From an uncultured SAR86 cluster bacterium (lineage in GTDB: Bacteria; Pseudomonadota; Gammaproteobacteria; Magnimaribacterales; D2472), in NCBI GenBank assembly GCA_902520725.1, contig CABYPB010000009.1, positions 1 to 45,960 of the forward strand: a stretch of 45,960 nucleotides of DNA, given 5' to 3'. Position 1 is the first letter of the stretch, and each line of letters starts with the position of its first letter. The notes beneath the pieces were generated by a model that was not told the origin of the DNA, searched no databases, and saw only the letters and a program-made list of their open reading frames with translations. Positions 34,868 through 44,690 of this stretch are shown here, piece after piece. The position numbers and the translations under genes were made by a program.

Positions 34868-36580
34868 ATGACCACTGAAAAACCTAAATCTATTTTATAT
34901 GATCGCAAAGCATCTCGCGAAGAGAATGATTTGATAATTTCAAGATTAGATTCTACATACCAAGCTGCTAAATTACGAAATACACTCTATGATAAACCAC
35001 CAGAGGAATTTCATACTCCAGTTGAATTTTCCTGGCCAGCTTTTTGGAAGACTTTTATATATGAAAATCTTCCGCCTGTAATTTTTTCTCCAATAGCAGC
35101 TATTTTTTTGGAGGGGTCATTTTCTAGGGCATGGCATGTTTCTCAAAATAGAGGTTTATGCACAGTTTCAACCCAACATGCACCTTTGGCGAATATTATT
35201 GTTTCTTGGTTAGTTATATATCCTGGGTCTTGGATGATAACTATTGCTTTATTGTTGGCACACTTTGGTGATAGCAGTCTTTTAAAAAATATAGATAGTT
35301 TTCAAATAACTCTGGCATATTTATGCTTGTTTACAAGAAGATTAATTATATCGGCAAAATATGGATTTTTTAGACCAGAAGAACTTGAAAAACTATGTCA
35401 TCCTGCTCCTGAATGGAGTGCAAACAAAACTGAGAGAAAATTCATTGGAAGAGGTTGGTCTAATCCAGAACAATATCCTGGACTAATTGAAAATGAGATG
35501 ACTTCAGCTATGGATGAGAATGATATTTGCTTACATGGCATACCCATTCAATTTGATGAAAAAACTTCAGATATATTATCTCAAAAAGAAGGAAGTGAAA
35601 TCTTTACACCCAAAACATCTGCAACACAAAAAGAAGAAATCTCATCAGCTTTTCTACTTTTTAATATAATAAGATCAGTATATAAAAAGAACTTTGTTCC
35701 CCCATATAATCCCATTCTTTACTTAACAATGTTTCTGATTATTTTTACACCCATGGTTGTAAAATTTTCTTATGGCGTAAATATTTTTGGGACTAATCCT
35801 TTAGAGACCTTCATTACAGTCATGTCAATAACAGGTTTTATAATTTGCTTTCAGTTATTTTTCTTTGGCTTGGTATGTGCTATTGACTTTGATAGGAGAA
35901 TTGAAACAACTAATAAATTAGGGGACTTAGTAAAATATCCTGGTATTAAAATCTCTTCATTATTTGAAAATCATGAAGATGAGAACAAAATATTTATCAA
36001 CCTTCAAAAAAGAATCAATGTTTTTGGATGGATGAACATTAGAAATGTCTTGAGGTCATTTGGTGAAACTTATTTATACAGAATTGAAAGCTATACCTCG
36101 ATACTTGTTTTCTATTCCTTACTTTGTGTTGCCATATTGAATCTTATTGTATGGACAGAAATGAGACACCATATTTCAAGTGTGTATCTAATAGTTGCAA
36201 TCATTACATGTATTTCCGGAATAAGCATTTATTCAATATTTAAAGCAATCAAACTGCAATCTTTAAGTCAAAAACATCGAGACTTTATAAGAAATGAAAT
36301 ATTTATAATTGAAGAGGAGATAAGTGAGATTAAAGAGAAAGATGTAAATGATTCAAAATTAGAAGATTTAAAAGCTGCAAAAGATTTATTGTTGCAAGTA
36401 GATGAAAATATTAATTTTAAAGAACTAATATATAAGCCAACAACAATTATGGGCTATTCTGCAAATCCAGGAGTAATTGGGTCAGTTTTGGGGTTGGTTT
36501 TAACAGGCTGCCTTTTTGCAGTTCAGGGATTTGTTTCTACTGGAATTGAATATGATGCCTCAGGTTGGTTTAATTTTTAG
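34868..36580 (+). CDS. Multi-pass membrane protein, unknown family (570 aa)
   Basis: About eight membrane segments can be seen. Examples are PPVIFSPIAAIFLEG, IIVSWLVIYPGSWMITIALLL, ILYLTMFLIIFTPMVV, FIICFQLFFFGLVCAI, SILVFYSLLCVAILNLIV and SVYLIVAIITCISGISIYS, with a last one near the C-terminus. A soluble loop of about 110 residues lies between segments 3 and 4. A charged helix likely to be a coiled coil (about 470-515, EIFIIEEEISEIKEKD) precedes the last segment. I recognise no transporter, enzyme or receptor signature. It is flanked by a divergent metallo-hydrolase and by folE 46 bases downstream. A channel, scaffold or unknown transporter are all possible. Confidence 0.75.
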   Translation: MTTEKPKSILYDRKASREENDLIISRLDSTYQAAKLRNTLYDKPPEEFHTPVEFSWPAFWKTFIYENLPPVIFSPIAAIFLEGSFSRAWHVSQNRGLCTVSTQHAPLANIIVSWLVIYPGSWMITIALLLAHFGDSSLLKNIDSFQITLAYLCLFTRRLIISAKYGFFRPEELEKLCHPAPEWSANKTERKFIGRGWSNPEQYPGLIENEMTSAMDENDICLHGIPIQFDEKTSDILSQKEGSEIFTPKTSATQKEEISSAFLLFNIIRSVYKKNFVPPYNPILYLTMFLIIFTPMVVKFSYGVNIFGTNPLETFITVMSITGFIICFQLFFFGLVCAIDFDRRIETTNKLGDLVKYPGIKISSLFENHEDENKIFINLQKRINVFGWMNIRNVLRSFGETYLYRIESYTSILVFYSLLCVAILNLIVWTEMRHHISSVYLIVAIITCISGISIYSIFKAIKLQSLSQKHRDFIRNEIFIIEEEISEIKEKDVNDSKLEDLKAAKDLLLQVDENINFKELIYKPTTIMGYSANPGVIGSVLGLVLTGCLFAVQGFVSTGIEYDASGWFNF

Positions 36581-36626
36581 AAAAATACTATAGAATAGGC
36601 ATCTCAAACCTAAGGAATGCATTATT

Positions 36627-37271
36627 ATGTCAAAAAAACCATCTAAAGATGAAGCTTTAAAAGCTGTAGAAACTATATCACAAGATAATTCTGAGAGCTC
36701 CCTTCAGCAAGAAGCTATGGAGGCAGTTAAGACCCTAATACTTTGGGCTGGAGATGATCCAGAAAGGGAAGGGTTGCTAGATACTCCAAAAAGAGTTGTG
36801 AAGGCTTACAAGCAGTTTTTTTCAGGTTATAAAGACAATCCAGAAGAGATATTAAGTCGAACATTCGAAGAAGTCGATGGATATGATGATGCTGTTATCG
36901 TGCGAGATATTAGATTAGAGTCACATTGTGAGCATCATATGGTTCCAATAATTGGTGTAGCTCATGTTGGATATATACCTAGCAATAGGGTTGTTGGAAT
37001 TAGTAAATTAGCAAGGTTAGTAGATTGTTATAGTAAAAGGCTTCAAACTCAAGAGACAATGACAGCTCAAATAGCTAATACTATAGATAAAGTTTTAAAA
37101 CCTAAAGGTGTCGCTGTAGTTATAGATTCAAATCATAATTGTATGAGTACAAGAGGTGTTCATAAAACTCATTCAAGCACAATAACATCAAGGATGCTAG
37201 GAATTTTTAGAACTGATATTAAGGCTAGAGAAGAGTTCATCAATCTAATAAATTCTCCAAAGAAATTCTAA
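36627..37271 (+). CDS. folE: GTP cyclohydrolase I
   Basis: This 214-residue enzyme opens GTP to dihydroneopterin triphosphate, the first step of folate (and pterin) synthesis. Its zinc site is visible in ESHCEHHMVPIIG (Cys101, His104) and in NHNCMSTRGVHKTHS with the third Cys. DDPEREGLLDTPKRV and VGISKLARLVDCYSKRLQ are also diagnostic. About 25 non-conserved N-terminal residues precede the core. It is followed directly by maf without a gap (next ATG one base later), then cysS, forming an operon-like run. Confidence 0.97.
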   Translation: MSKKPSKDEALKAVETISQDNSESSLQQEAMEAVKTLILWAGDDPEREGLLDTPKRVVKAYKQFFSGYKDNPEEILSRTFEEVDGYDDAVIVRDIRLESHCEHHMVPIIGVAHVGYIPSNRVVGISKLARLVDCYSKRLQTQETMTAQIANTIDKVLKPKGVAVVIDSNHNCMSTRGVHKTHSSTITSRMLGIFRTDIKAREEFINLINSPKKF

Positions 37272-37895
37272 ATGAGTAGGTCTCTGGATTATTCCAGTAT
37301 CAAGTCAACAACGCCTATAATTCTTGCCTCTGGTTCTGAGAGTAGGAAACAAATGCTTGAGGAAGCTGGTATTCCTTTTGAAGTAAAAGTTTCACCTACA
37401 GATGAAGATGCCTTAAAAAATGAAATATCATCTTTGCCATTTGACCGACAAGTAATTCATCTTGCAAAGGCAAAAGCATCATCAGTAAGTTCTGAAAATC
37501 CATTGGCTGCAGTTATTGGAGGAGATCAAATGTGTGTTTTGGATGATGTAATTTTTAATAAGCCTGGAACTAAGGAAAAAGCAGTTGAAAATTTGAAACT
37601 ACTTTCTGGAAAAAAACATTTTCAAAATAGTGGAGTATGTATATATCTCAACAATGAGTGTGTATGGGAGTACAGTGAAGCTGTTGAGATGGTAATGCAT
37701 AACCTAACTGATCAAGAGATTAAAAATTATGTTGAAATTGAGAATCCAATACATGCAGCTGGCGCATACAAATTTGAATCTCTTGGGTGTAATTTATTTT
37801 CTCATGTAAATGGCTCTTCGTATTCAGTTAGAGGCATGCCTTTAATACCTTTGTTGGGTGTGTTGAGAGAATTACAAATAATTAGTTTAAAATAA
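37272..37895 (+). CDS. maf: Maf family nucleoside triphosphate pyrophosphatase
   Basis: This 207-residue protein shows ILASGSESRKQMLEEAGIPF at the N-terminus, AKAKASSV, the catalytic-type AAVIGGDQM and NSGVCIYLNN. A C-terminal SYSVRGMPLIPLLGVLREL completes the pattern. Maf proteins hydrolyse non-canonical or excess NTPs to NMP and PPi as house-cleaning enzymes. Which subgroup (dTTP/UTP or m7GTP) cannot be told safely. It starts directly after the folE stop, with cysS four bases further on. Confidence 0.93.
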   Translation: MSRSLDYSSIKSTTPIILASGSESRKQMLEEAGIPFEVKVSPTDEDALKNEISSLPFDRQVIHLAKAKASSVSSENPLAAVIGGDQMCVLDDVIFNKPGTKEKAVENLKLLSGKKHFQNSGVCIYLNNECVWEYSEAVEMVMHNLTDQEIKNYVEIENPIHAAGAYKFESLGCNLFSHVNGSSYSVRGMPLIPLLGVLRELQIISLK

Positions 37896-37899
37896 TTTA

Positions 37900-39276
37900 A
37901 TGGAAACTCTTCAGATATTTAATACTTTAAACAGTAAAAAAGAAGTATTTAATCCAATTGATAAAAATCATATAAAGATATATGCATGTGGGCCCACCGT
38001 ATATAACTTCGCTCATATCGGTAACGCTAGGATGGCGGTTGTTTTTGATACGTTTGTAAGAACCCTAAGAGTTATTTATCCAAAAGTTACTTATGTTTCA
38101 AATATCACTGACATAGATGACAAAATCATAGATGCTGCAAAAGAACAAAATGTTGAAATATCTGAAATAACTGAAAAATATACTCAAATTTATAATGAAG
38201 ATATGTCTATGCTCAATGTCTTAAAACCAGACATACAACCAAAAGCAACAGAATATATTCCTGAGATGATTGCACTAATAGAAGATTTAATAGATAAAGA
38301 ATTTGCCTATGAAAAAGATAAACATGTTTTATTTCACGTTCCGTCATACTCTAAGTATGGAGAACTCTCAAACAGAAATAGAGAAGAACAAATTGCGGGA
38401 AGTAGGGTTGAAATAGCACCATTTAAAAAAGATCCATCGGATTTTGTTTTGTGGAAGCCTAGTGATGATAGTCAGCCAGGTTGGGATTCGCCATGGGGTT
38501 TTGGAAGACCAGGATGGCATACTGAATGTTCTGCAATGTCTGAAAAAACTTTAGGCTTGCCTTTTGATATTCACGGCGGTGGAAGAGATCTTATCTTTCC
38601 TCACCATGAAAACGAAATAGCTCAAAGCTGCTGTTCTACTGCAAATATTGATGAGCCAGATTCTTATGCAAAATATTGGATGCATAACGGTTTTGTTACC
38701 ATTGAAGGTGAAAAAATGTCTAAATCTCTTGGGAATATTATTCTTGTGAGAGACTTAACCCAAAACTATCATGGGGAAGCAATAAGACTAGCTCTTTTGT
38801 CGTCACATTACCGACAAGGACTTGATTGGAATGAGAAAATTATTCATCAAGCTAAAAAATTACTCACTAAAATCTATCAAATATTAGATGAATTAAAAGA
38901 TGTACATGAAATAGAAAGTGAAAGCTTAAATATCGAACCAATAACAACCTTAATGGACGATCTAAATACTCCCGGTTTAATAGCTGAATTAAATCAAATC
39001 GTTAAAGAATATAATGCAGATAAAGGTGTTGATAAAAAGATTATTAAATCAAAACTTCTTTTGATAGGGTCTGTATTAGGAATTTTCCAGGATAAGTCAT
39101 TTAATAAAGTATCTGATGACTTAAAAAATAAGGTTGAAGTTCTCATCAATGATAGAGACTTAGCAAAAAGCCAGAACAATTTTGAACTAGCGGACAAGAT
39201 AAGAGATGAATTGAATGAACTTGGTATTGAGATTAAAGATACAAGTGATGGAACTTCATGGAACGTTAAATCGTGA
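37900..39276 (+). CDS. cysS: Cysteinyl-tRNA synthetase
   Basis: This 458-residue class I synthetase charges tRNA-Cys. It shows YACGPTVYNFAHIGNARM (HIGH-equivalent and zinc Cys), PGWHTECSAMSEK with further zinc Cys, FPHHENEIAQSC and EKMSKSLGN (KMSKS loop). A C-terminal anticodon-binding helical region has ELADKIRDELNELGIEIKDT. Length is as expected (E. coli 461). It is last but one in the folE-maf-cysS run, and its stop overlaps a GTG start of the next gene by four bases. Confidence 0.98.
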   Translation: METLQIFNTLNSKKEVFNPIDKNHIKIYACGPTVYNFAHIGNARMAVVFDTFVRTLRVIYPKVTYVSNITDIDDKIIDAAKEQNVEISEITEKYTQIYNEDMSMLNVLKPDIQPKATEYIPEMIALIEDLIDKEFAYEKDKHVLFHVPSYSKYGELSNRNREEQIAGSRVEIAPFKKDPSDFVLWKPSDDSQPGWDSPWGFGRPGWHTECSAMSEKTLGLPFDIHGGGRDLIFPHHENEIAQSCCSTANIDEPDSYAKYWMHNGFVTIEGEKMSKSLGNIILVRDLTQNYHGEAIRLALLSSHYRQGLDWNEKIIHQAKKLLTKIYQILDELKDVHEIESESLNIEPITTLMDDLNTPGLIAELNQIVKEYNADKGVDKKIIKSKLLLIGSVLGIFQDKSFNKVSDDLKNKVEVLINDRDLAKSQNNFELADKIRDELNELGIEIKDTSDGTSWNVKS

Positions 39277-39872
39277 AAAATAAATCATTAATAGAAGTAC
39301 CAGATAGTTATAACAATATACAAGAAACCCTTGAGGTGGCAGATAAGATCTTATCCGATGCAGTTGATAATTCTTCAACTCTATTTCATACATTGGTTGT
39401 TTCTTTGTTTGATGGTAAAAAAGTCTCATCAAGAGTAATGGTTCTAAGAGAATTTGATTTAAAAAAAAGAGTGATGAGATTCCACACAGATTACAGAGCT
39501 TCAAAAATACAACAGTTATCAGACAATCCTTCTGTTAGTGTCATTGGTTATGATCCAGAGTTGAAAGTTCAAATAAAGCTAGGTGGAAAAATTGATATTC
39601 ACTATGATGATGATGTTACTCAAAAAGCTTGGGAGGGCTCCTCTAATAGATCTAAAAAATGCTATACAGTAAAAGGAGGTTCTTCAAAAAAAATAAATGA
39701 TCCAGTTGAGTATGATATTCAAGAATTTGATCCAGAAAGTGGCTACATAAATTTTGCAGTTTTGCTTTTTTCTTTCAAATCTCTTGAATATTTATATTTA
39801 AAAAGATCAGGTCACAGGAGAGCAATACATACTTGGGAAAGTGCTCTTGATTCAAATTGGTTAGTTCCATAA
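39273..39872 (+). CDS. Pyridoxamine 5'-phosphate oxidase-like FMN-binding protein
   Basis: This 199-residue split-barrel flavoprotein starts at GTG 39273, overlapping cysS (GTGA). VSSRVMVLREFD, MRFHTDYRASKIQQLSDNP and a following strand with VQIKLGGKIDI match the FMN-binding half of PdxH. The C-terminus (YLYLKRSGHRRAIHTWESAL) differs from the substrate-binding tail of true PdxH, so it may be one of the related oxidases of uncertain substrate (Alr4036-like). FMN binding is likely; PNP/PMP oxidase activity is only possible. Confidence 0.82.
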   Translation: MKNKSLIEVPDSYNNIQETLEVADKILSDAVDNSSTLFHTLVVSLFDGKKVSSRVMVLREFDLKKRVMRFHTDYRASKIQQLSDNPSVSVIGYDPELKVQIKLGGKIDIHYDDDVTQKAWEGSSNRSKKCYTVKGGSSKKINDPVEYDIQEFDPESGYINFAVLLFSFKSLEYLYLKRSGHRRAIHTWESALDSNWLVP

Positions 39873-39965
39873 CCTTTAAGCAATTAGAGCTTTTCACAAG
39901 CCAATTAATTAATTTATAAATAGTGTATTATTAAAATACATATTCATTTTATTTAGGAGAAAATA

Positions 39966-40451
39966 ATGAAAAACTTAATGATTGCTAGTTTAATGCTGGT
40001 AACAACTGTTGCTTTTGCTGACGGACATACCTCATCAGAAAAAGATGTTTTAAAGGCTTTATCAGCCTATTTTGATGCAAGAAATGATCAGGACTGGAGT
40101 GAGGCTGTAAAATATGAAAGTAACTCAGGCACGTATAATACTAATTCAGATGGTAGTTTCCATAAGCCACTTATCAAGCAAACTGCTGAAAGTTGGGCTG
40201 CTTCAAACCAAGGCGGATCACTAAATGTATACTATCCTGAAGCTTTTCAAATATCAGACGATGTTGTTTTTGTAAGATTCTATTATGAAGGTATGACAGA
40301 AGTTGATGGCGAAACAAGTCCATATAGAACAAGAGTTACTATGAACTGGGTGAAAGAAAATGGAAAATGGGTTTCCAAAACTCAACATTATTCACCAGCA
40401 GCATATGGCGGTGTTCATGTATCTCAGGCAAGTGATTTCGAAGACGAATAA
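39966..40451 (+). CDS. Exported NTF2-like (SnoaL-fold) protein
   Basis: This 161-residue protein has a clean signal peptide (MKNLMIASLMLVTTVAFA, cleavage before DGHTS). A domain of about 130 residues follows, with the cone-like NTF2 pattern: a helix with VLKALSAYFDARNDQDW, then strands ending in VTMNWVKENGKWVSKTQH. Such domains bind small ligands or act as minor hydrolases or isomerases. The gene has its own leader with a GGAG ribosome site and a strong terminator right after the stop (40471-40497), so it is monocistronic and possibly highly expressed. The acidic tail DFEDE is unusual but otherwise uninformative. Confidence 0.8.
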   Translation: MKNLMIASLMLVTTVAFADGHTSSEKDVLKALSAYFDARNDQDWSEAVKYESNSGTYNTNSDGSFHKPLIKQTAESWAASNQGGSLNVYYPEAFQISDDVVFVRFYYEGMTEVDGETSPYRTRVTMNWVKENGKWVSKTQHYSPAAYGGVHVSQASDFEDE

Positions 40452-40470
40452 TTGAAGATATAATTAATTT

Positions 40471-40497
40471 AAGACTGACTTTATGTCAGTCTTTTTT
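40471..40497 (+). terminator. Intrinsic terminator
   Basis: A perfect 9-bp stem AAGACTGAC / GTCAGTCTT with loop TTTAT is followed by four more T. It lies 20 bases after the NTF2-like gene stop and directly before the 3' end of the convergent tRNA-Arg. Confidence 0.9.
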
Positions 40498-40498
40498 A

Positions 40499-40573
40499 TG
40501 GTGCCCTCTGTAGGAATCGAACCTACAACTAATCCTTAGGAGGGATTTGTTATATCCATTTAACTAAGAAGGC
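40499..40573 (-). tRNA. tRNA-Arg (CCT)
   Basis: This 75-base tRNA has an encoded CCA. Acceptor GCCTTCT pairs with AGAGGGC through one T-G wobble, the D-arm begins TAGTTAAATGGATATAAC, and the anticodon loop CTCCTAA gives CCT, reading AGG. The T-loop is GGTTCGATTCC. It resembles E. coli argW closely. The upstream AT-rich region has TAATAT-like -10 candidates but none outstanding. Confidence 0.95.
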
Positions 40574-40600
40574 TTTAAAATATTTTTTTAATATTAAATT

Positions 40601-42448
40601 ATGATTAATTATTTAAAAACAAATAAGTACTTATTTATTTGTGTCTTTATTATTCTTATATCAAGTTTCATTGCATCTACAATACAAAGTAGTTTTGGAA
40701 AAGTAAGTGTCGAAGTACAAAAACTTCAAACAGATGACGGTCAAACCCTAGTTTATGATTTGTATAAACCTAGAGTTGCAAACAGTTCAAATAAAGTTCC
40801 ATTTGTCGTTGTGGTTCCAGGCTTTCAAAGATCAAAAGAAGCTTTATCAAATATAGCCATAGAACTTTCAAGGAGAGGTCTAGCTGTTGCTTTAATTGAC
40901 CCATATGCACAAGGCATGTCTTCTTCTTCAACAAGCAGGCTTGCTGCAACTACCCAAGGTTATGGCATGTTTGCATTAGTAGACTATGCATATGAAGGAA
41001 ATTTTTCATTTGTTGATATTAATAAAATTGGTTCCACAGGCCATTCTATGGGAGGAAATGCAGCAATAAGAGGCGCAGATTACTTTGGAAAAGAAGCAAT
41101 TGAATCAAATACAAAAAGTAAGCTTCATTCAGTTTATGTATCAGGTTATGTTCTTACTTTAAGAGACAGTATTTTAAAAGACTCAAGGTCAAATATGGGC
41201 ATAAGCTATGCACTTTATGATGAAGGGGCTTTTAGAAACGAGCTCCAAGGATGGGATGCTGCAAATATGCAAATAGCCCCGGAATCCTTAAGAGTAGTAA
41301 ATAATATTTTAGAAAATGATGATCAACTTAAAAAAATTGAATTAGGCAAATACTACGGCAACAAAGATAACAATACATTACGTGTTATTTTTAATGAAGA
41401 ACTTCTTCATCCATTTCAGCCATACAACAAAGAAGCCACTGCCAATCAAATCAGTTACTTTGAAAAAGTTTTCGGCTTTCCAAATGCAATCGATCCTCTA
41501 AATCAAATATGGCAATTTAAGGAACTATTTACATTGATCAACATGGTGATTTCCTTGGTGATGCTACTGCCACTCACGAGAGCATTACTACAAATCAGTT
41601 TTTTTAAAGGAATTATCAAGCCAATACCCGCTCCCTTGCCTAGGCAATCAAAGCAAGGAAAACTAGTCTTTTGGTCAGTTTTTGTAATAAGCGCATCAAT
41701 AGCATGCTTGTCATTTATACCCATGGTGGATATCGCAAAAGTTTTATTCGTAGATGCTTCAAATCGAGAAATGACATGGTTTTTTCCACAAAGAATGAAT
41801 AATTCTGTGATGCTTTGGGCTGCATTTAATGGAACAATTGGTATAGCAATTTTCCTATTGTCATATCATTTTTTTGGAAGACGCCATGGGTCAAAAACTG
41901 AATCATGGGGACTAAAAGTTTCAAAAAAAGAACTAGTTAAAACTTTAGCATTAGGGATATTGGTATTTACCTTGTTTTACCTTTTTCTTTTTTTAAATTA
42001 CTTCTTATTTCATGTTGACTATAGATTTTGGTTTATGGGAGTAAGAATATTTCAGCCTGAGATGTTAATAATTCTGATGATGTATTTCCCATTATTTTTT
42101 GTTTTCTTTTTTTCAAACTCTTTGAGAGTAAATGGAGCAATGCGATTTGAAGGTCAGCAAGAATGGGTTTCAAGACTAATAGGAGGTTTTGCCAATTCTT
42201 TAGGACTAATACTTATAATAATAATTCAATATGTTACTTATGCTTTATCAGGAAAAGTTTTTTGGACCACCAACTGGCTAAGTGTTAACTTGTTGTTTGG
42301 AATTGTTCCAATGATGTTCATACTTCCTTATTTTAATAGAATATTTTTTAGAATGACTGGACGAGTTTACTTAGGACCATTAATCACTTGTCTTATTTTC
42401 ATAATGATTCTTTCAACCAATACTGTAATTTATCTCCCAATAAAATAA
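40601..42448 (+). CDS. Membrane-bound alpha/beta hydrolase
   Basis: This 615-residue protein has an N-terminal membrane anchor (about 10-28). An alpha/beta hydrolase domain follows, with VVVVPGFQRS as the oxyanion region and STGHSMGGNAA as the nucleophile elbow (Ser in GHSMGG near residue 150). About six membrane helices fill residues 300-615 (such as INMVISLVMLLPL, LGILVFTLFYLFLFLNYFLF and GLILIIIIQYVTYAL). The hydrolase part probably faces the periplasm. Esterase, lipase or peptidase activity fits; the substrate is unknown. Fusion of a hydrolase with a polytopic membrane domain is uncommon but seen in related marine bacteria. It stands alone between tRNA-Arg and thrS. Confidence 0.83.
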   Translation: MINYLKTNKYLFICVFIILISSFIASTIQSSFGKVSVEVQKLQTDDGQTLVYDLYKPRVANSSNKVPFVVVVPGFQRSKEALSNIAIELSRRGLAVALIDPYAQGMSSSSTSRLAATTQGYGMFALVDYAYEGNFSFVDINKIGSTGHSMGGNAAIRGADYFGKEAIESNTKSKLHSVYVSGYVLTLRDSILKDSRSNMGISYALYDEGAFRNELQGWDAANMQIAPESLRVVNNILENDDQLKKIELGKYYGNKDNNTLRVIFNEELLHPFQPYNKEATANQISYFEKVFGFPNAIDPLNQIWQFKELFTLINMVISLVMLLPLTRALLQISFFKGIIKPIPAPLPRQSKQGKLVFWSVFVISASIACLSFIPMVDIAKVLFVDASNREMTWFFPQRMNNSVMLWAAFNGTIGIAIFLLSYHFFGRRHGSKTESWGLKVSKKELVKTLALGILVFTLFYLFLFLNYFLFHVDYRFWFMGVRIFQPEMLIILMMYFPLFFVFFFSNSLRVNGAMRFEGQQEWVSRLIGGFANSLGLILIIIIQYVTYALSGKVFWTTNWLSVNLLFGIVPMMFILPYFNRIFFRMTGRVYLGPLITCLIFIMILSTNTVIYLPIK

Positions 42449-42480
42449 TCTTATAAAAAAACTCGTATCCAATCTATAAT

Positions 42481-44409
42481 ATGCCAATGAAAATCACTTT
42501 ACCGGACAAAAGTTCCAGGGAATTGCCTGCTGAATCGACTGGATATGATCTAGCGAAAGATATTGGCCCTGGACTAGCTAAATCTGCAGTTGCAGTAGAG
42601 GTTAATGGAATTCAAAAAGATCTTAATGATTTTTTAGAGGATAAATCTACAGTTTCAATTATTACAATAGACTCAAAAGAGGGTATTGATATCATGAGAC
42701 ACACCCTAACTGCTCAAGTATTAGCTAAAGCAGTTAAAAATTTATATCCAGAATCCAAGCTCGCTATAGGACCAACTATTGAAAACGGTTTTTACTACGA
42801 TGTTGAATGTTCTGAAACTATCTCTATAGATGATTTAGAAAAAATAGAGAATCAAATGCATAAGATTATTAAATCTGAGTCATCTATTACAAAAAAACTT
42901 GTATCAAAAAAAGATGCAGTAAAGGTTTTTGACTCTTTGGGCGAGTCTTATAAAAAAGAAATTATTAATGAATCTGACCAAGAGGATGATTTTCAACTTT
43001 ACTATCAAGAGGATGATTTTGTCGATTTATGCAGAGGACCTCATTTGCCTAGTTTAAGTTTTATAGGTTCCTTCAAACTAACAAAAGTCTCTGGTGCATA
43101 TTGGAAAGGTGATGCAAAGAACAAAATGCTTACTAGAATTTATGGTACAGCATGGAATACAGATAAAGATTTAAACAAGTATTTAAATACTTTGGAAGAG
43201 GCTGAAAAAAGAGATCATAGGAAGCTTGGAAAAGAAATGGACTTGTTCCATTTTCAAGACGAGGCTCCTGGAATGGTATTTTGGCACCCTGATGGATGGA
43301 CTATTTATAGGAACTTAAGAAATTTTGTAAGAAGTCGCTTGCAAGATAGTGGTTATATAGAAGTAAATACACCACAAGTTATCGATAGAAAACTTTGGGA
43401 AGCATCAGGACACTGGGATAAATACCGTGAAAATATGTTCATAACTGAGGTTGACGAGGAACATGCAAATGAAAAGAGAATAAATGCCCTTAAGCCAATG
43501 AATTGCCCAGGCCATGTGCAAATTTATAATCAGGGAATAAAGTCATATAAAGATTTGCCCGTAAAATATGCAGAATTTGGGCTATGTCACAGATATGAAC
43601 CATCAGGAACGATGCACGGATTAATGAGGGTTCGAGCATTCACTCAAGATGACGGTCATATTTTTTGTACTGAGAATCAAATAGAGAGTGAAACAGGATT
43701 ATTTATAGAGTTCTTATCAAATTTATATGCTGACCTTGGTTTCAAAGAGTTTGATATCAAATTATCTACAAGACCAGAGATGAGAGTTGGAACTGATGAA
43801 ATTTGGGACAAGGCTGAGGCAGCGCTTGAAGCAGCCATCAAGAATTTAGGCTATCCATATAGAATTGATGAGGGAGATGGAGCCTTTTACGGGCCTAAGC
43901 TAGATTTTGTTCTCACAGATGCAATAGGTAGAGAATGGCAGTGCGGTACCTTCCAGTTAGATTTTAACTTAGCTGAAAGATTGGATGCTCAATATGTAGG
44001 TGAAGATGGTAAAAAACATAACCCTGTGATGATTCACAGAGCTGTCTTAGGATCTTTTGAAAGATTTATCGGTATTCTTATTGAGAATTATGCTGGTAAA
44101 TTCCCATTCTGGCTTGCTCCTCAACAAGTTGTTATAGCTTCTATTATCTCTGATGTTAACGATTATTCCGTTGAAATTATGAATCTTCTAAAAAAACAGG
44201 GTATTAGAGCTGAAGTAGACTTAAGGAATGAAAAAATTAGTTATAAGGTAAGAGAACATAGCTCTAAAAAAGTACCAATTATTTTAGCAATTGGCAAAAA
44301 TGAGATGAAGAACAGAACAGCATCGATTAGAAGGATTGGCAGCAAAGATACAAATGTTCTTAAATTAGATGATGCTATAAATGAAATTGTTAAAGAAAGT
44401 AAAATCTAG
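42481..44409 (+). CDS. thrS: Threonyl-tRNA synthetase
   Basis: This 642-residue enzyme matches E. coli ThrS in length (642) and layout. An N-terminal TGS domain ([15 protein letters not shown]) is followed by the editing domain starting [14 protein letters not shown] with the HxxxH-like zinc region and LCRGPHLPS. The class II core has [11 protein letters not shown] (zinc Cys), [17 protein letters not shown] and a [11 protein letters not shown] strand. The C-terminal anticodon-binding domain starts [12 protein letters not shown] short near-repeat, QEDDF twice, sits in the editing domain (about 160-180). The infC-rpmI-rplT genes that usually follow thrS are absent; yidD follows six bases later. 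Confidence 0.98.
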   Translation: MPMKITLPDKSSRELPAESTGYDLAKDIGPGLAKSAVAVEVNGIQKDLNDFLEDKSTVSIITIDSKEGIDIMRHTLTAQVLAKAVKNLYPESKLAIGPTIENGFYYDVECSETISIDDLEKIENQMHKIIKSESSITKKLVSKKDAVKVFDSLGESYKKEIINESDQEDDFQLYYQEDDFVDLCRGPHLPSLSFIGSFKLTKVSGAYWKGDAKNKMLTRIYGTAWNTDKDLNKYLNTLEEAEKRDHRKLGKEMDLFHFQDEAPGMVFWHPDGWTIYRNLRNFVRSRLQDSGYIEVNTPQVIDRKLWEASGHWDKYRENMFITEVDEEHANEKRINALKPMNCPGHVQIYNQGIKSYKDLPVKYAEFGLCHRYEPSGTMHGLMRVRAFTQDDGHIFCTENQIESETGLFIEFLSNLYADLGFKEFDIKLSTRPEMRVGTDEIWDKAEAALEAAIKNLGYPYRIDEGDGAFYGPKLDFVLTDAIGREWQCGTFQLDFNLAERLDAQYVGEDGKKHNPVMIHRAVLGSFERFIGILIENYAGKFPFWLAPQQVVIASIISDVNDYSVEIMNLLKKQGIRAEVDLRNEKISYKVREHSSKKVPIILAIGKNEMKNRTASIRRIGSKDTNVLKLDDAINEIVKESKI

Positions 44410-44414
44410 GTCGT

Positions 44415-44612
44415 ATGCTAGCTAGAATATTTATATTACCAATTAGATTTTATCGCTACTTTATATCTCCACTTTTTCCACCCTCATGCAGATTTCAACC
44501 AACATGTTCTCAATATGCAATTGAAGTTATATTGGAAAAGGGCATTTTAAAAGGAACCCACCTAGCATTAGTTAGAATATCAAAATGTCATCCATGGCAT
44601 AAAGAAACATAA
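44415..44612 (+). CDS. yidD: Membrane protein insertion efficiency factor YidD
   Basis: This 65-residue protein has the family core [20 protein letters not shown] and [30 protein letters not shown], with its three conserved cysteines. It is slightly short at the C-terminus (no GGxDPVP tail). YidD works with YidC to aid inner-membrane protein insertion. In most bacteria it lies between rnpA and yidC; here it follows thrS. The ATG at 44415 is just after the thrS stop. The 120 bases after its stop hold a palindrome and the promoter region of the TonB-dependent receptor gene. Confidence 0.93.
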   Translation: MLARIFILPIRFYRYFISPLFPPSCRFQPTCSQYAIEVILEKGILKGTHLALVRISKCHPWHKET

Positions 44613-44626
44613 ATAGACTATATAAG

Positions 44627-44643
44627 TGTGTTTAATAAACACA
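44627..44643. repeat. Short perfect palindrome TGTGTTT-AAT-AAACACA
   Basis: A 7-bp inverted repeat with a 3-base loop lies between yidD and the TonB receptor gene. It has no T-run on either side, so it is a poor terminator; an operator for the receptor gene is possible. Confidence 0.45.
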
Positions 44644-44662
44644 TATAAATTATGTATATATT

Positions 44663-44690
44663 TTGTAAATATATTATAAGGTGCTATATT
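44663..44690 (+). promoter_or_regulatory. Candidate sigma-70 promoter of the TonB receptor gene
   Basis: TTGTAA (44663-44668) and TATATT (44685-44690) are 16 bases apart, about 43 bases before the ATG. A GCTATT / AATAGC hairpin (44694-44714) lies in the predicted leader, just before the AGGGGGG ribosome site. AT-rich context makes chance matches easy. Confidence 0.4.
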
